From an uncultured Acidobacteriota bacterium (lineage in GTDB: Bacteria; Acidobacteriota; Thermoanaerobaculia; Gp7-AA8): DNA of 63,255 nucleotides. Each line of letters begins with the position of its first letter. Position 1 is the first letter of the stretch. This document shows, in pieces, positions 36,465 to 45,623 of the stretch. Under the pieces are notes generated by a model, which saw only the letters and a program-made list of their open reading frames with translations, did not search any database and was not told the origin of the DNA. The stretch lies in the NCBI GenBank assembly GCA_937870635.1, contig CALMZP010000130.1, forward strand, positions 1-63,255. The letters run 5' to 3'. The translations under genes were made by a program, and so were the position numbers.

Positions 36465-36767
36465 TTACCTCGTGCGCCAGTAGCCCGGCCGTCGACTGTG
36501 ATGCGCGACCGGGATGATCTCGACGTCTTGGCTGACGATCCGGTAGATCAGGTCGAATGGGAACTTCAACAAGACGAACCGCCGACGACGATGCCGAGTT
36601 TCTGGATATCGCTCCGGCGCTTCCTGGATGCGTTCCAACGCGTGATCGATCTCAGCGCTGAACTCAGCGGCGGCCGTGTGACTTCGCTCGAGATACCAGT
36701 CTGTAGCCGAGAGAAGTTCGGCTCTCGCCTCCGGATGGAAGCTAACGCTTCTCGCCGAGGCGGGCAT
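36465..36767 (-). CDS. RelE/ParE-type toxin (cassette 9)
   Basis: The protein has 100 residues. SVSFHPEARAELLSATDWY is the usual start of ParE/RelE toxins, and FPFDLIYRIVSQDVEIIPVA is the conserved C-terminal strand pair. Such proteins cleave mRNA on the ribosome or inhibit gyrase; which applies here is not clear. The gene overlaps the antitoxin gene by 26 nt and its stop is 5 nt from attC. Confidence 0.82.
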   Translation of the reverse strand: MPASARSVSFHPEARAELLSATDWYLERSHTAAAEFSAEIDHALERIQEAPERYPETRHRRRRFVLLKFPFDLIYRIVSQDVEIIPVAHHSRRPGYWRTR

Positions 36768-36981
36768 GCATCTGCGCTCTCACTTGCTCCCAAGGAATGG
36801 TTTTGACCTTACCGGAGTCGATCTCGCGGACGCGCCGTTCGATCTCTTCAGCCCACGCTGCCTCAACGTCGGCTTCCGGTTCGGACTCGAGGCTCTCAAG
36901 CAGAAGGCCGGCGAGTTCTGCCCGTTCGCTCTCGGAGAGTTTCGAGGCTTCGCGATACAGATCCTGGAGCGTTCGGCTCAT
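36742..36981 (-). CDS. Addiction-module antitoxin component (cassette 9)
   Basis: The protein has 79 residues. LSESERAELAGLLLESLE and WAEEIERRVREIDSGKVKTI match the short helical addiction-module family found with RelE/ParE toxins. It is the first gene of the cassette and would neutralise the overlapping toxin. Confidence 0.82.
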   Translation of the reverse strand: MSRTLQDLYREASKLSESERAELAGLLLESLESEPEADVEAAWAEEIERRVREIDSGKVKTIPWEQVRAQMHARLGEKR

Positions 36982-37021
36982 GACCGGAAATTGTACCTCG
37001 GCCGGGATGGGCAGCGTCGTC

Positions 37022-37156
37022 GCCCAACGTATCTCACGCTCAGCTGCGCGGCCGGTCCCGCGTGCCGAAGCCGTTGCATATTTTAGTTGCGCAGCGCGAG
37101 GCGCGGAAGCGCCGAGCCGAAGGCGGGCTGCGACAGCTGCGACCGTGGAGTTAGAC
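37022..37156 (-). other. attC site 8 (long form)
   Basis: 135 bp from GCCCAAC to GTTAGAC. Arms around CGCTCAGCTGCGCGGCC pair with the region before GTTAGAC. Longer central part than most sites here. Confidence 0.85.
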
Positions 37157-37160
37157 AGCG

Positions 37161-37376
37161 CTACGCGAAAACAAGCCTTCGACCTTTCGGCTGCGGAATG
37201 GCTCGTCCAAGTTCGCGTGCAGTCTCAAGCCACAGCGCGACAGCTTCTTCAGCGTTGGCGAGAGCTTCCGCACGCGATACGCCGTGCGCCATGCACCCCG
37301 GAAGTTCCGGGACATCAGCGACAAACGCCTCATCTTCGTCACTCCAGAAAATGATGATTTCGTATTTGTTCTGCAC
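37161..37376 (-). CDS. hicB: HicB-like antitoxin (cassette 8)
   Basis: The protein has 71 residues. The partial RNase-H-like fold of HicB is visible: YEIIIFWSDEDEAFVADVPE, then LPGCMAHGVSRAEALANAEE. It lacks a C-terminal DNA-binding domain, so it is the short form. It follows hicA by 3 nt and its stop is 5 nt from attC. Confidence 0.85.
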   Translation of the reverse strand: MQNKYEIIIFWSDEDEAFVADVPELPGCMAHGVSRAEALANAEEAVALWLETARELGRAIPQPKGRRLVFA

Positions 37377-37379
37377 GTG

Positions 37380-37649
37380 TTAACTCTCTGCTAGATGGTA
37401 CTTCAAGATCACTGCCCGGACCTGCTTCACTTGGTACGCTTTGGCTTTGGAACCGTCTCGTTGCAGGTTGATCTGCTCTTCGACGCCAGTGCGAGTGAAA
37501 ACGTGGTGGCTACCCCGAGTTCTTTCAGCGAAGCCAAGCCCTAGCAAGACGCTGCGAAGATCGTCGAACCTGATGTTGCTGTCCGACGTGCCGCGGAGAA
37601 TCTGTTCGAGTGCTTTGTCGCTTCGCGCCACGGAGCGAGAGACTAGCAC
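37380..37649 (-). CDS. hicA: HicA-like mRNA interferase toxin (cassette 8)
   Basis: The protein has 89 residues. The double-stranded-RNA-binding-like fold carries the catalytic His in RTRGSHHVFTRTG, followed by INLQRDGSKAKAYQVKQVRA, typical of HicA. About 25 extra N-terminal residues precede FDDLRSVLLGLGF; the start could be internal. HicA degrades mRNA when HicB is lost. Confidence 0.83.
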   Translation of the reverse strand: MLVSRSVARSDKALEQILRGTSDSNIRFDDLRSVLLGLGFAERTRGSHHVFTRTGVEEQINLQRDGSKAKAYQVKQVRAVILKYHLAES

Positions 37650-37669
37650 GCACCGATCTCCCCGCGTCT

Positions 37670-37771
37670 GTCTAACGTTTTGCCGCTCAGCCGCGGAACC
37701 GCGCGCGAAAGTCTATCGCGCTTGGAGCACCCACGGCGCGGTTGCCGTCGGCTGCAGCGGCCGAGTTGGAC
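37670..37771 (-). other. attC site 7
   Basis: 102 bp from GTCTAAC to GTTGGAC, with arms near CCGCTCAGCCGCGG and CGGCTGCAGCGGCCG. Confidence 0.88.
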
Positions 37772-37781
37772 GGCGGTTCAC

Positions 37782-38033
37782 TCAGATCAATCGGTCGTAT
37801 TCATCGTGCGGACCAATCCACGCCCAGAGGATGCCATCTTTTACGTCTGTACCGAGCGCGCGGTAGTGGAGACCGACTCGGACCGACCAGTAGCCGCCGA
37901 CTCTCTTGAAGCGCAGGGACGGGTGACGTGGATTCTCACGCAGAAGGTCGAAATTGGTCCGCGCGAGTTTCTGAACTTCGACAGGAAGTTCCGCGAAAGC
38001 TTCCCAGAAGGATGGCGCGGTATGGTGGTTCAC
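37782..38033 (-). CDS. RelE/ParE-like toxin (cassette 7)
   Basis: The protein has 83 residues. LPVEVQKLARTNFDLLRENP, then LRFKRVGGYWSVRVGLHYRA and WIGPHDEYDRLI match RelE-like toxins of the cytotoxic-translational-repressor type. It overlaps the preceding antitoxin gene by 4 nt. Confidence 0.8.
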   Translation of the reverse strand: MNHHTAPSFWEAFAELPVEVQKLARTNFDLLRENPRHPSLRFKRVGGYWSVRVGLHYRALGTDVKDGILWAWIGPHDEYDRLI

Positions 38034-38230
38034 AACGGACGCGTCTTGCCCGCGGCATGGTCAGCCAGTGCTTGCTTCATCAAGCGATCCAGCTTTCCTG
38101 CTTTCGCGTCGCGCTCGATCTGACGATCCCACTCGTCCCAGTCCTGCTCAAGGAGCCAGTTCCGCAGTTCCACGAACTCATCCGCGCTGAGTTTCGCAAT
38201 TTCCTGCTCAAGCTGTTCGACTTTGGTCAT
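38030..38230 (-). CDS. Putative antitoxin (cassette 7)
   Basis: The protein has 66 residues from the ATG at 38230. It is helical: MTKVEQLEQEIAKLSADEFV, then ELRNWLLEQDWDEWDRQIER. This matches short antitoxins found before RelE-like toxins. A longer upstream start would read into attC 6 and was rejected. Confidence 0.75.
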   Translation of the reverse strand: MTKVEQLEQEIAKLSADEFVELRNWLLEQDWDEWDRQIERDAKAGKLDRLMKQALADHAAGKTRPL

Positions 38231-38271
38231 GCCTCGCTCCGAAACAACCTTGCCGCGATCTTCCTTCCGCC

Positions 38272-38375
38272 GTCCAACGGATTTGCCGCTCAGCCGCGGC
38301 AACCGCGCTGGAAAGAGTAACGCACTGGGGACTCACGTGGCAGCGGTTGACGTCGGCTGCAGCGGAGAGTTAGCC
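38272..38375 (-). other. attC site 6
   Basis: 104 bp from GTCCAAC to GTTAGCC. The stop codon of the BrnA-like gene (38370) lies within the GTTAGCC box. Confidence 0.9.
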
Positions 38376-38606
38376 GCCACGCTTCTTCGACGAGCCCTTC
38401 GCCCGAATTGTCTTGCTCGACATGCGAACCAACGTTCGAAGTGCTTCGTTCACCGCAATCGAATCCGGAAACATCTCAGCGACGTCAGGAGCAAGCACGA
38501 CGACGTTCGCGCCCTCCGCGTAGCGCGCCGCGTACTTCCCGCGCACTCCGCCAGAGAAATCGTAGTGATCGCGCATCCCCTCTGCTGTCTTAGCTTTGCT
38601 TGCCAT
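38370..38606 (-). CDS. brnA: BrnA-like antitoxin (cassette 6)
   Basis: The protein has 78 residues. HYDFSGGVRGKYAARYAEGA, then NVVVLAPDVAEMFPDSIAVN and EALRTLVRM match the antitoxins paired with BrnT, with a ribbon-helix-helix-like C-terminal part. It overlaps brnT by 17 nt and ends in the attC box. Confidence 0.82.
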   Translation of the reverse strand: MASKAKTAEGMRDHYDFSGGVRGKYAARYAEGANVVVLAPDVAEMFPDSIAVNEALRTLVRMSSKTIRAKGSSKKRGG

Positions 38607-38865
38607 ATTCACGTCGCTCTCGCGTGTGCGCTCGCCGGGCGCTGATGATGCGGACATTCTCACCGCGTTCGGTGTGTGACACAACCAATATCCGGTCGCG
38701 CGAGGAACGGCCGATGATCACGTACCGCTCCTCCCGTTCGGAATGATCGGGATCGGGCATCGTGATCGACTCCCAATCGCCGAACACCGTCATCGCCTCA
38801 TCGAAGGTAACGTCGTGCTTCCGGGCATTCAACGACGCCTTCCGCGGATCCCACTCGAACTTCAC
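38590..38865 (-). CDS. brnT: BrnT-like ribonuclease toxin (cassette 6)
   Basis: The protein has 91 residues. MKFEWDPRKASLNARKHDVT, then FDEAMTVFGDWESI, and the C-terminal RIISARRAHTRERREYG are diagnostic of BrnT, a RelE-fold ribonuclease. Here the toxin gene comes first and the antitoxin second, the usual brnTA order. Confidence 0.9.
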   Translation of the reverse strand: MKFEWDPRKASLNARKHDVTFDEAMTVFGDWESITMPDPDHSEREERYVIIGRSSRDRILVVSHTERGENVRIISARRAHTRERREYGKQS

Positions 38866-38896
38866 CTGCGGAGTCTACCCGGCTCGTGCCCGTGGC

Positions 38897-38995
38897 GGCT
38901 AACGGACCCGCGCTTCAGCGGCGCGGCCCACGCGATATGTTAACGCGCTCGCGGAGACTGCGTCGGGCCGTGTCCGCTGCTAGCGCGAGTTAGCC
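38897..38995 (-). other. attC site 5
   Basis: 99 bp from GGCTAAC to GTTAGCC. Arms GCGCTTCAGCGGCGCGGCCC and GGGCCGTGTCCGCTGCTAGC pair with two unpaired bases. The toxin stop (38990) lies in the box. Confidence 0.92.
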
Positions 38996-39301
38996 GCCCG
39001 GCCGACGCGCGCGCACGATTCGAAGCCACTCGTGCCGATCTTGGCGCTGGTGAGCGACTGCCAAGATCACGAGCTCCTGCGCGTGGACCACGTACAAAAG
39101 CGTATGGGGAAAACGCGTGAGGGTCTTCCCGCGGACATCGCCCGAGATCTCCGGCGCCGCCTGCGGAAACTGCTCGAGGAATTTGACTGCAGCTCGCGTG
39201 TCGGCCACGAATTGGTCTCCAAGTCCTGGAGACGCTTCGTCGTAATACTGATAGTTGTCAGCGAGGTCGACTGCTGCCGCTTCGTGGAATCGAGACTTCA
39301 C
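38990..39301 (-). CDS. RelE/ParE-type toxin (cassette 5)
   Basis: The protein has 103 residues. SRFHEAAAVDLADNYQYYDE, then LGDQFVADTRAAVKFLEQFP and FPHTLLYVVHAQELVILAVA match ParE/RelE toxins. It overlaps the antitoxin stop by 4 nt. Confidence 0.85.
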   Translation of the reverse strand: MKSRFHEAAAVDLADNYQYYDEASPGLGDQFVADTRAAVKFLEQFPQAAPEISGDVRGKTLTRFPHTLLYVVHAQELVILAVAHQRQDRHEWLRIVRARRPGG

Positions 39302-39519
39302 CTGCGAAACTTTGCGAATACTTCGTTCGACGGTATCGTCCGAGCGGTGCCAGCCCTCAACTCTTCATAGCGTCGTTGGGCTTCTTTGATCCACGACTCT
39401 CCAACTTCGTCAGCCGAGGGTTGATCCAAGCTGTCGAGGAGGCGTTTGGCGAGCGCTGCTCGGGACTCTCTTTCAAGTTCGAGAGCCTGTGTTGCGAGAT
39501 CCTCTAGCGTCTTGCCCAT
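39298..39519 (-). CDS. Addiction-module antitoxin (cassette 5)
   Basis: The protein has 73 residues. LATQALELERESRAALAKRL, then LDSLDQPSADEVGESWIKEA and a late FAKFRR match the addiction-module component family found with RelE/ParE toxins. Related to, but clearly diverged from, the cassette 9 antitoxin. Confidence 0.85.
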   Translation of the reverse strand: MGKTLEDLATQALELERESRAALAKRLLDSLDQPSADEVGESWIKEAQRRYEELRAGTARTIPSNEVFAKFRR

Positions 39520-39558
39520 GCCAGTATCTTACGCTGTCCGCACACTCTCCCACGGTGC

Positions 39559-39660
39559 GGCTAACGGCTCAGCGCTCACCGGCGCCAACCGCACGCATTG
39601 AAGTATAGCTCTCGGGAAAATGACGCGGCGGTTGGCGTCCGGTGCAGCGCAGAGTTAGCC
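39559..39660 (-). other. attC site 4
   Basis: 102 bp from GGCTAAC to GTTAGCC. GCGCTCACCGGCGCCAACC pairs with GGTTGGCGTCCGGTGCAGCG, leaving two extra bases on the second arm. Confidence 0.92.
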
Positions 39661-39906
39661 GTCTTTCTTGCCACGTGACCACCCCTCCGGCGCGAGTTCG
39701 GGATGCTCAGCAATGATGGGGATGAGGATTCGGAAATTGAGCTCGGCAAGCACGTTGCCTACGGCACGCTTGTAAATCGTTATCTCTTCCGAGGTTCCGT
39801 TGGCGATCACGGGATGAATGGACTGGTCTAGGATTCCGGACGCTTCAAATGCGGCCGCGAGCGCCTTAGCTGCAGCATCTCGATCTTTGATCATGATTCT
39901 CGCCAA
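39655..39906 (-). CDS. Unknown cassette protein (cassette 4, 83 aa)
   Basis: The protein has 83 residues. It starts MARIMIKDRDAAAKALAAAF and contains VIANGTSEEITIYKRAVGNV then LAELNFRILIPIIAEHPELA. No family was recognised. The stop lies inside the attC box and there is no second gene, so this is a one-gene cassette. Soluble, mixed helix/strand composition. Confidence 0.7.
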   Translation of the reverse strand: MARIMIKDRDAAAKALAAAFEASGILDQSIHPVIANGTSEEITIYKRAVGNVLAELNFRILIPIIAEHPELAPEGWSRGKKDG

Positions 39907-39909
39907 GAC

Positions 39910-40044
39910 GGCTAACGTATCGCACGCTCAGCTGCGCGGCCGGTTCCGCGCGCCGAAGCCGTGACGCTTCAAGTCTACGCTGTTCAAGGCAGCTCGGCTG
40001 CCGGGCCAGCACCGGGCCGGGTCAGCTGCTGCGTGGAGTTGGGC
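39910..40044 (-). other. attC site 3 (long form)
   Basis: 135 bp from GGCTAAC to GTTGGGC. Same length as attC 8 and similar left arm (CGCTCAGCTGCGCGGCCGG). Confidence 0.88.
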
Positions 40045-40055
40045 TGCGCCGCTTG

Positions 40056-40574
40056 TCACGTGCTCCATCGAGCGTTGTGTGGAGGCTCCGACTCCACCGG
40101 AATTCTGTCTCTGCTTCGCAACGTATGCGCCATGTACAGATATGCCGCGGCGAGCCAAGCGGACAAACCCGCGAAGAGACGCATCCACGGTGTTTCGGTG
40201 AACGATGCTATGAACAGCATCAGCGTGACGACGACATAACCAATGCCTCGGACAGTATGGCTCGTAGCGGTTCGTGGTCGGCCCTTCCCACGCTGCGGAA
40301 TGAAAATGACAGCCGTCGCCAACCCCTGGCTCAGTAGAAACACTGATATGGCCATCGCAGACCAACGCACCGGGGAGGGTCCAAATGTTCGTGGAACCTG
40401 AATCGCGTAGACGATTAGGGTGACGCCGAGCGACACGCCAATCACGGATCCGATCGCCTTCACGACCCGCCATCCGCCTCCAACGGTTTCGCGGCTTTTC
40501 TCGCCCGCCAGCATGGGGAACAGCACCACGACCGGAATTGCTATCGCTGCGACGAGAAGGAGGAGCGTAGTCAT
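40056..40574 (-). CDS. Unknown multi-pass membrane protein (cassette 3)
   Basis: The protein has 172 residues with about five membrane helices: LLLLVAAIAIPVVVLFPMLA, then VIGVSLGVTLIVYAI, then MAISVFLLSQGLATAVIFI, then GYVVVTLMLFIASF and LFAGLSAWLAAAYLYMAHTL. No family recognised. It is a single-gene cassette with its stop 11 nt from attC. Confidence 0.72.
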   Translation of the reverse strand: MTTLLLLVAAIAIPVVVLFPMLAGEKSRETVGGGWRVVKAIGSVIGVSLGVTLIVYAIQVPRTFGPSPVRWSAMAISVFLLSQGLATAVIFIPQRGKGRPRTATSHTVRGIGYVVVTLMLFIASFTETPWMRLFAGLSAWLAAAYLYMAHTLRSRDRIPVESEPPHNARWST

Positions 40575-40597
40575 TCAAGCGCCTTCGGTTTGCGTCA

Positions 40598-40696
40598 GCC
40601 CAACGGACCTGCGCTTCAGCGGCGCGGCCCGCGCGGAATCCTAACGCACTCGCGAGGAATGTGCCGGGCCGCGTCCGCTGCAAGCGCTAGTTAGAC
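40598..40696 (-). other. attC site 2
   Basis: 99 bp from GCCCAAC to GTTAGAC. GCGCTTCAGCGGCGCGGCCC pairs with GGGCCGCGTCCGCTGCAAGC except for two unpaired bases. The clearest attC fold in the array. Confidence 0.93.
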
Positions 40697-41062
40697 GGCG
40701 GCCCATAGCTCAACATCTTCTACAGCGGGCAGGTTGAAGTTCTCTGACCCGTCCGACGCGTAGATTTCGAGTTCTGCTACTTCACCCTCCCGGACGTGTG
40801 CCGACAGATCCAAGGGCACGCCATCGGGCGAGGTGGCTGCCGCCGACGCCACAACTTTGCTCGGTCCGGTCAACGGCTCCGACCCTGGCGGCTGCCGGAG
40901 ATCAACAGTTCGGCATCCGCAGCCACAGCGACTAACGACGACCACATTTGCAACTTGGGACAGAAAGACCCGACCGGCTTCGGTTGCACCGAGCAAAGCA
41001 GCCAGCAATCTCCGCTCCTGTTCCGTCAGTTCGCGGTGGTCGGGGAGGAATTGTCCACTCAT
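40691..41062 (-). CDS. Unknown cassette protein (cassette 2, 123 aa)
   Basis: The protein has 123 residues. It starts MSGQFLPDHRELTEQERRLL, has a central VVVSRCGCGCRTVDLRQPPG with three closely spaced Cys (C-G-C-G-C), and a C-terminal VAELEIYASDGSENFNLPAV. The Cys cluster could bind a metal. No family assigned with confidence. The stop lies in the attC box. Confidence 0.7.
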   Translation of the reverse strand: MSGQFLPDHRELTEQERRLLAALLGATEAGRVFLSQVANVVVVSRCGCGCRTVDLRQPPGSEPLTGPSKVVASAAATSPDGVPLDLSAHVREGEVAELEIYASDGSENFNLPAVEDVELWAAV

Positions 41063-41070
41063 GTTCCGCC

Positions 41071-41168
41071 GTCTAACGTCCCCAGCTCAGCCGCTTCGGC
41101 CCACGCGAGGAACGTGAAGTAATAGTAATCGGTGACGGGCCGAAGTCGGCTGCAGCGCAGAGTTAGAC
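41071..41168 (-). other. attC site 1
   Basis: 98 bp from GTCTAAC to GTTAGAC. AGCTCAGCCGCTTCGGCCC pairs with GGGCCGAAGTCGGCTGCAGC. Confidence 0.92.
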
Positions 41169-41199
41169 GCCGGTCCGCTAACATGCCTGATCGTTTGCA

Positions 41200-41655
41200 T
41201 CATGAGTTGGTGACCGGCGGTGACTCAACGGCACGAAGTTGCTCAGCGCCAGCCTCTCTTGAGTACGTGAGACCGTTTTTCCGAGCGATCGACAGAAGAA
41301 AGAGCAAGATGTCGTGCTCCTTTTTCTTGGGGAAGTTGCATGGACCCCCACAAGACCAGGTCACGTCGACGCGAGAATGATCACCGTACTGGTCAACGAT
41401 ATGAATTGTGATCGTATCGTCTTTGGTACCAAGCACACCGCGTGTGGAGGCGACGATCAAGGCGGACGACCGGTCTGTGTGCTGAATCTCCCAGCCGGAT
41501 GAAATCGCCTCCTCGAGGCATTGGTCGAACACAACCTCAGGCGCCTGTTTCACACGTAGTGGCGTGCCATTCCATGACATGGTCGACACGAAGGATTCCC
41601 GACACGCGGCCAGCAGAATTAACACGATGGGAAGGAGCCTTCTCGTAATCGACAT
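41200..41655 (-). CDS. Unknown lipoprotein (cassette 1)
   Basis: The protein has 151 residues. A lipoprotein signal (RRLLPIVLILLAAC) precedes a soluble domain with PEVVFDQCLEEAISSGWEIQ, then STRGVLGTKDDTITIHIVDQ and VDVTWSCGGPCNFPKKKEHD. Three Cys are in the mature part. No family recognised. This is the cassette nearest the integrase, so it would be the most recent arrival if insertion is at attI. Confidence 0.72.
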   Translation of the reverse strand: MSITRRLLPIVLILLAACRESFVSTMSWNGTPLRVKQAPEVVFDQCLEEAISSGWEIQHTDRSSALIVASTRGVLGTKDDTITIHIVDQYGDHSRVDVTWSCGGPCNFPKKKEHDILLFLLSIARKNGLTYSREAGAEQLRAVESPPVTNS

Positions 41656-41671
41656 CGCCCATCCTTCTGGC

Positions 41672-41778
41672 GTCTAACTAGTATTCGACAGCAGGATACC
41701 TCAGCCGGAATCCCGGAACTACGGCTCTGTCTCGGGTCCGATGGTCCGGCCTCCGGGTCGCATAACACGGCGGGGGTC
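41672..41778 (-). other. Presumed attI region
   Basis: GTCTAAC (41672-41678) marks the recombination box where cassette 1 joins non-cassette DNA. The remaining hundred bases up to the integrase stop contain short inverted segments (GGTCCGATGGTCCGG) but no gene. By position this should be attI, next to the 3' end of the integrase. Confidence 0.65.
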
Positions 41779-42639
41779 TCATACCGGGTCCAGCGGGCTT
41801 CGCACTGCTCCCGGGCCCAGGTTCAGGACGTGTGTGTAGATCATCGTCGTCGACACATCGCGGTGGCCCAGAAGCTCCTGCACCGTCCGGATGTCCTGGC
41901 CCCTCTCCAGAAGGTGCGTCGCGAATGAATGCCGGAACGTGTGACACGTCACCCGCTTCCCTACTCCCGACTCCGCCGCCGCCTCCTTCACCGCGCGCTG
42001 CACCGCCGTTTCGTGCAGGTGATGCCGGCGCTGCTCGCCCGTCGCCTCTTCGCGCCAGCGCATCGTCGCCGGAAATACCCACTGCCACGCCCACTCCCTC
42101 GGCGCCGATGGCAACTTTCTCTCCAGCGCCCCCGGCAACGCCACCGCGCCGAAACCCTCCGCCAGATCCTTCTCGTGCATCGCCCGCACGCCACGCAAAT
42201 GCTCGCGAAGCGGCTCCTTCAACGACACCGGGAGCATCGTCGCCCGGTCACGACGCCCTTTCGGATCCCGCACCAGAATCTGCGACCGTCCGAAATCCAC
42301 ATCTTTCACTCGAAGCCGCAGCGCCTCGAGCAGCCGGAGCCCCGAACCGTAGAGCAGTCGAGCGACGAGACCGGTCGTCCCATCCATCCTCTGGAGCACG
42401 GACGTGACCTCGTCCCTCGTCAGGACCACAGGCAGCCGCACCGGACGCTGTGCGCGCACCAGATCATCGAGCCACGGCAACGGATTTCCCAGCACGACAC
42501 GGTAGAGGAACAGGATCGCGCACAGCGCCTGGTTCTGCGTCGCTGCCGCCACCCTCGCATCGATGGCAAGACTCGTGAGAAAGGCGTTCACCTCGTCAGC
42601 CCCCATCACCAGGGGATGCCGCTTGCCATGAAATCGGAG
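41779..42639 (-). pseudogene. intI: Integron integrase IntI, N-terminally truncated
   Basis: The IntI-like frame gives 286 residues from 42639, or 276 from the first possible start, a GTG at 42609; IntI proteins have about 320-340. The catalytic set of tyrosine recombinases is complete: Arg in [35 protein letters not shown] and the Tyr in TTMIYTHVL. The IntI-specific insert is present ([20 protein letters not shown] then VFPA). Recognisable IntI sequence starts at RFHGKRHP immediately after the stop codon of the upstream lipoprotein gene. About 45 N-terminal residues of the core-binding domain are missing. Activity is doubtful. Confidence 0.85.
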
Positions 42640-43134
42640 TCACATTGGCGACGGCATCAGGTTCGCCGAGCTGGCCAGCAGCACCCACTTTCCACCGCGG
42701 CGAATCCACGCATCCGTGATGTAGCCCTCGTACTGGAACGCCACGCCGTTCCACGCACCCTGCCACTTGTAGTGCGTGATGGTGATGCCCGTCTCGCCGT
42801 GCACCCGCGCGTCGACGATCGAGGACTGCAGCGGGCCGTTCGTCAGCTGGTCGAACGCCTTCTCGATCCAGCGGCCGCGCGGCGCATTCGGCGTGGCCTG
42901 CAGCGCGCCCCGCCACGCGTGATCGGTGTAATGAAAGGTGTACTCCGGGGCGAGGATCTTCTCGATCGCCCGCGCATCACGCACCGCGAACGCCTGGTTG
43001 AGCTGGCGCGTACGCTCGACCAGGGCCTCGGTTCCCGCGCCGAAGGACGTGACGAGTGGCGCCGGCTTGCCCGCGCACGCGGCACAAAAAAGAACCGCCG
43101 CGATCAGCGCGGCGGTCAGAGAGTTGCGATGCAT
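42640..43134 (-). CDS. DUF4440/SnoaL-like lipoprotein
   Basis: The protein has 164 residues. A lipoprotein signal (SLTAALIAAVLFCAAC) precedes an NTF2-like fold: LNQAFAVRDARAIEKILAPE, then YTFHYTDHAW and a late GKWVLLASSANLMPS. NTF2-like DUF4440 proteins are small-ligand binding or isomerase-like; function here unknown. The stop codon is directly joined, in frame, to the integrase remnant. Confidence 0.8.
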   Translation of the reverse strand: MHRNSLTAALIAAVLFCAACAGKPAPLVTSFGAGTEALVERTRQLNQAFAVRDARAIEKILAPEYTFHYTDHAWRGALQATPNAPRGRWIEKAFDQLTNGPLQSSIVDARVHGETGITITHYKWQGAWNGVAFQYEGYITDAWIRRGGKWVLLASSANLMPSPM

Positions 43135-43142
43135 AACGAAGT

Positions 43143-43170
43143 CCGCGGGCGTGATCGCCCGCGGCTCCAC
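43143..43170. repeat. REP-like palindrome, variant
   Basis: CCGCGGGCGTGATCGCCCGCGG followed by a CTCCAC end; same core as the other REP palindromes but with CGGC replacing CGCG beside the conserved end. It lies between clpC and the DUF4440 gene. Confidence 0.75.
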
Positions 43171-45606
<2,436 letters not shown>

Positions 45607-45623
45607 GGCCGTTGGCGCCCATT

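Larger units (their letters stand above)
35844..41678 (-). mobile_element. Integron gene-cassette array (about ten cassettes)
   Basis: A string of small minus-strand genes is separated by nine intact attC sites and one half site. Each attC begins with a YYYAAC-type box and ends with GTTRRRY (GTTAGAC, GTTAGCC, GTTGGAC or GTTGGGC). Each gene or gene pair is followed closely by its attC on the minus strand, so all cassettes share one orientation. Six of the nine intact-site cassettes read as toxin-antitoxin pairs or single small genes with no recognisable metabolic role. The array is bordered by a truncated integron integrase at its 5' (high-coordinate) end. Confidence 0.92.

Noticed and set aside
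42596-42916. Separate gene on the minus strand between the integrase and the lipoprotein
   Set aside because: It is a shadow frame of the DUF4440 gene; IntI homology is in a different frame starting at 42639.
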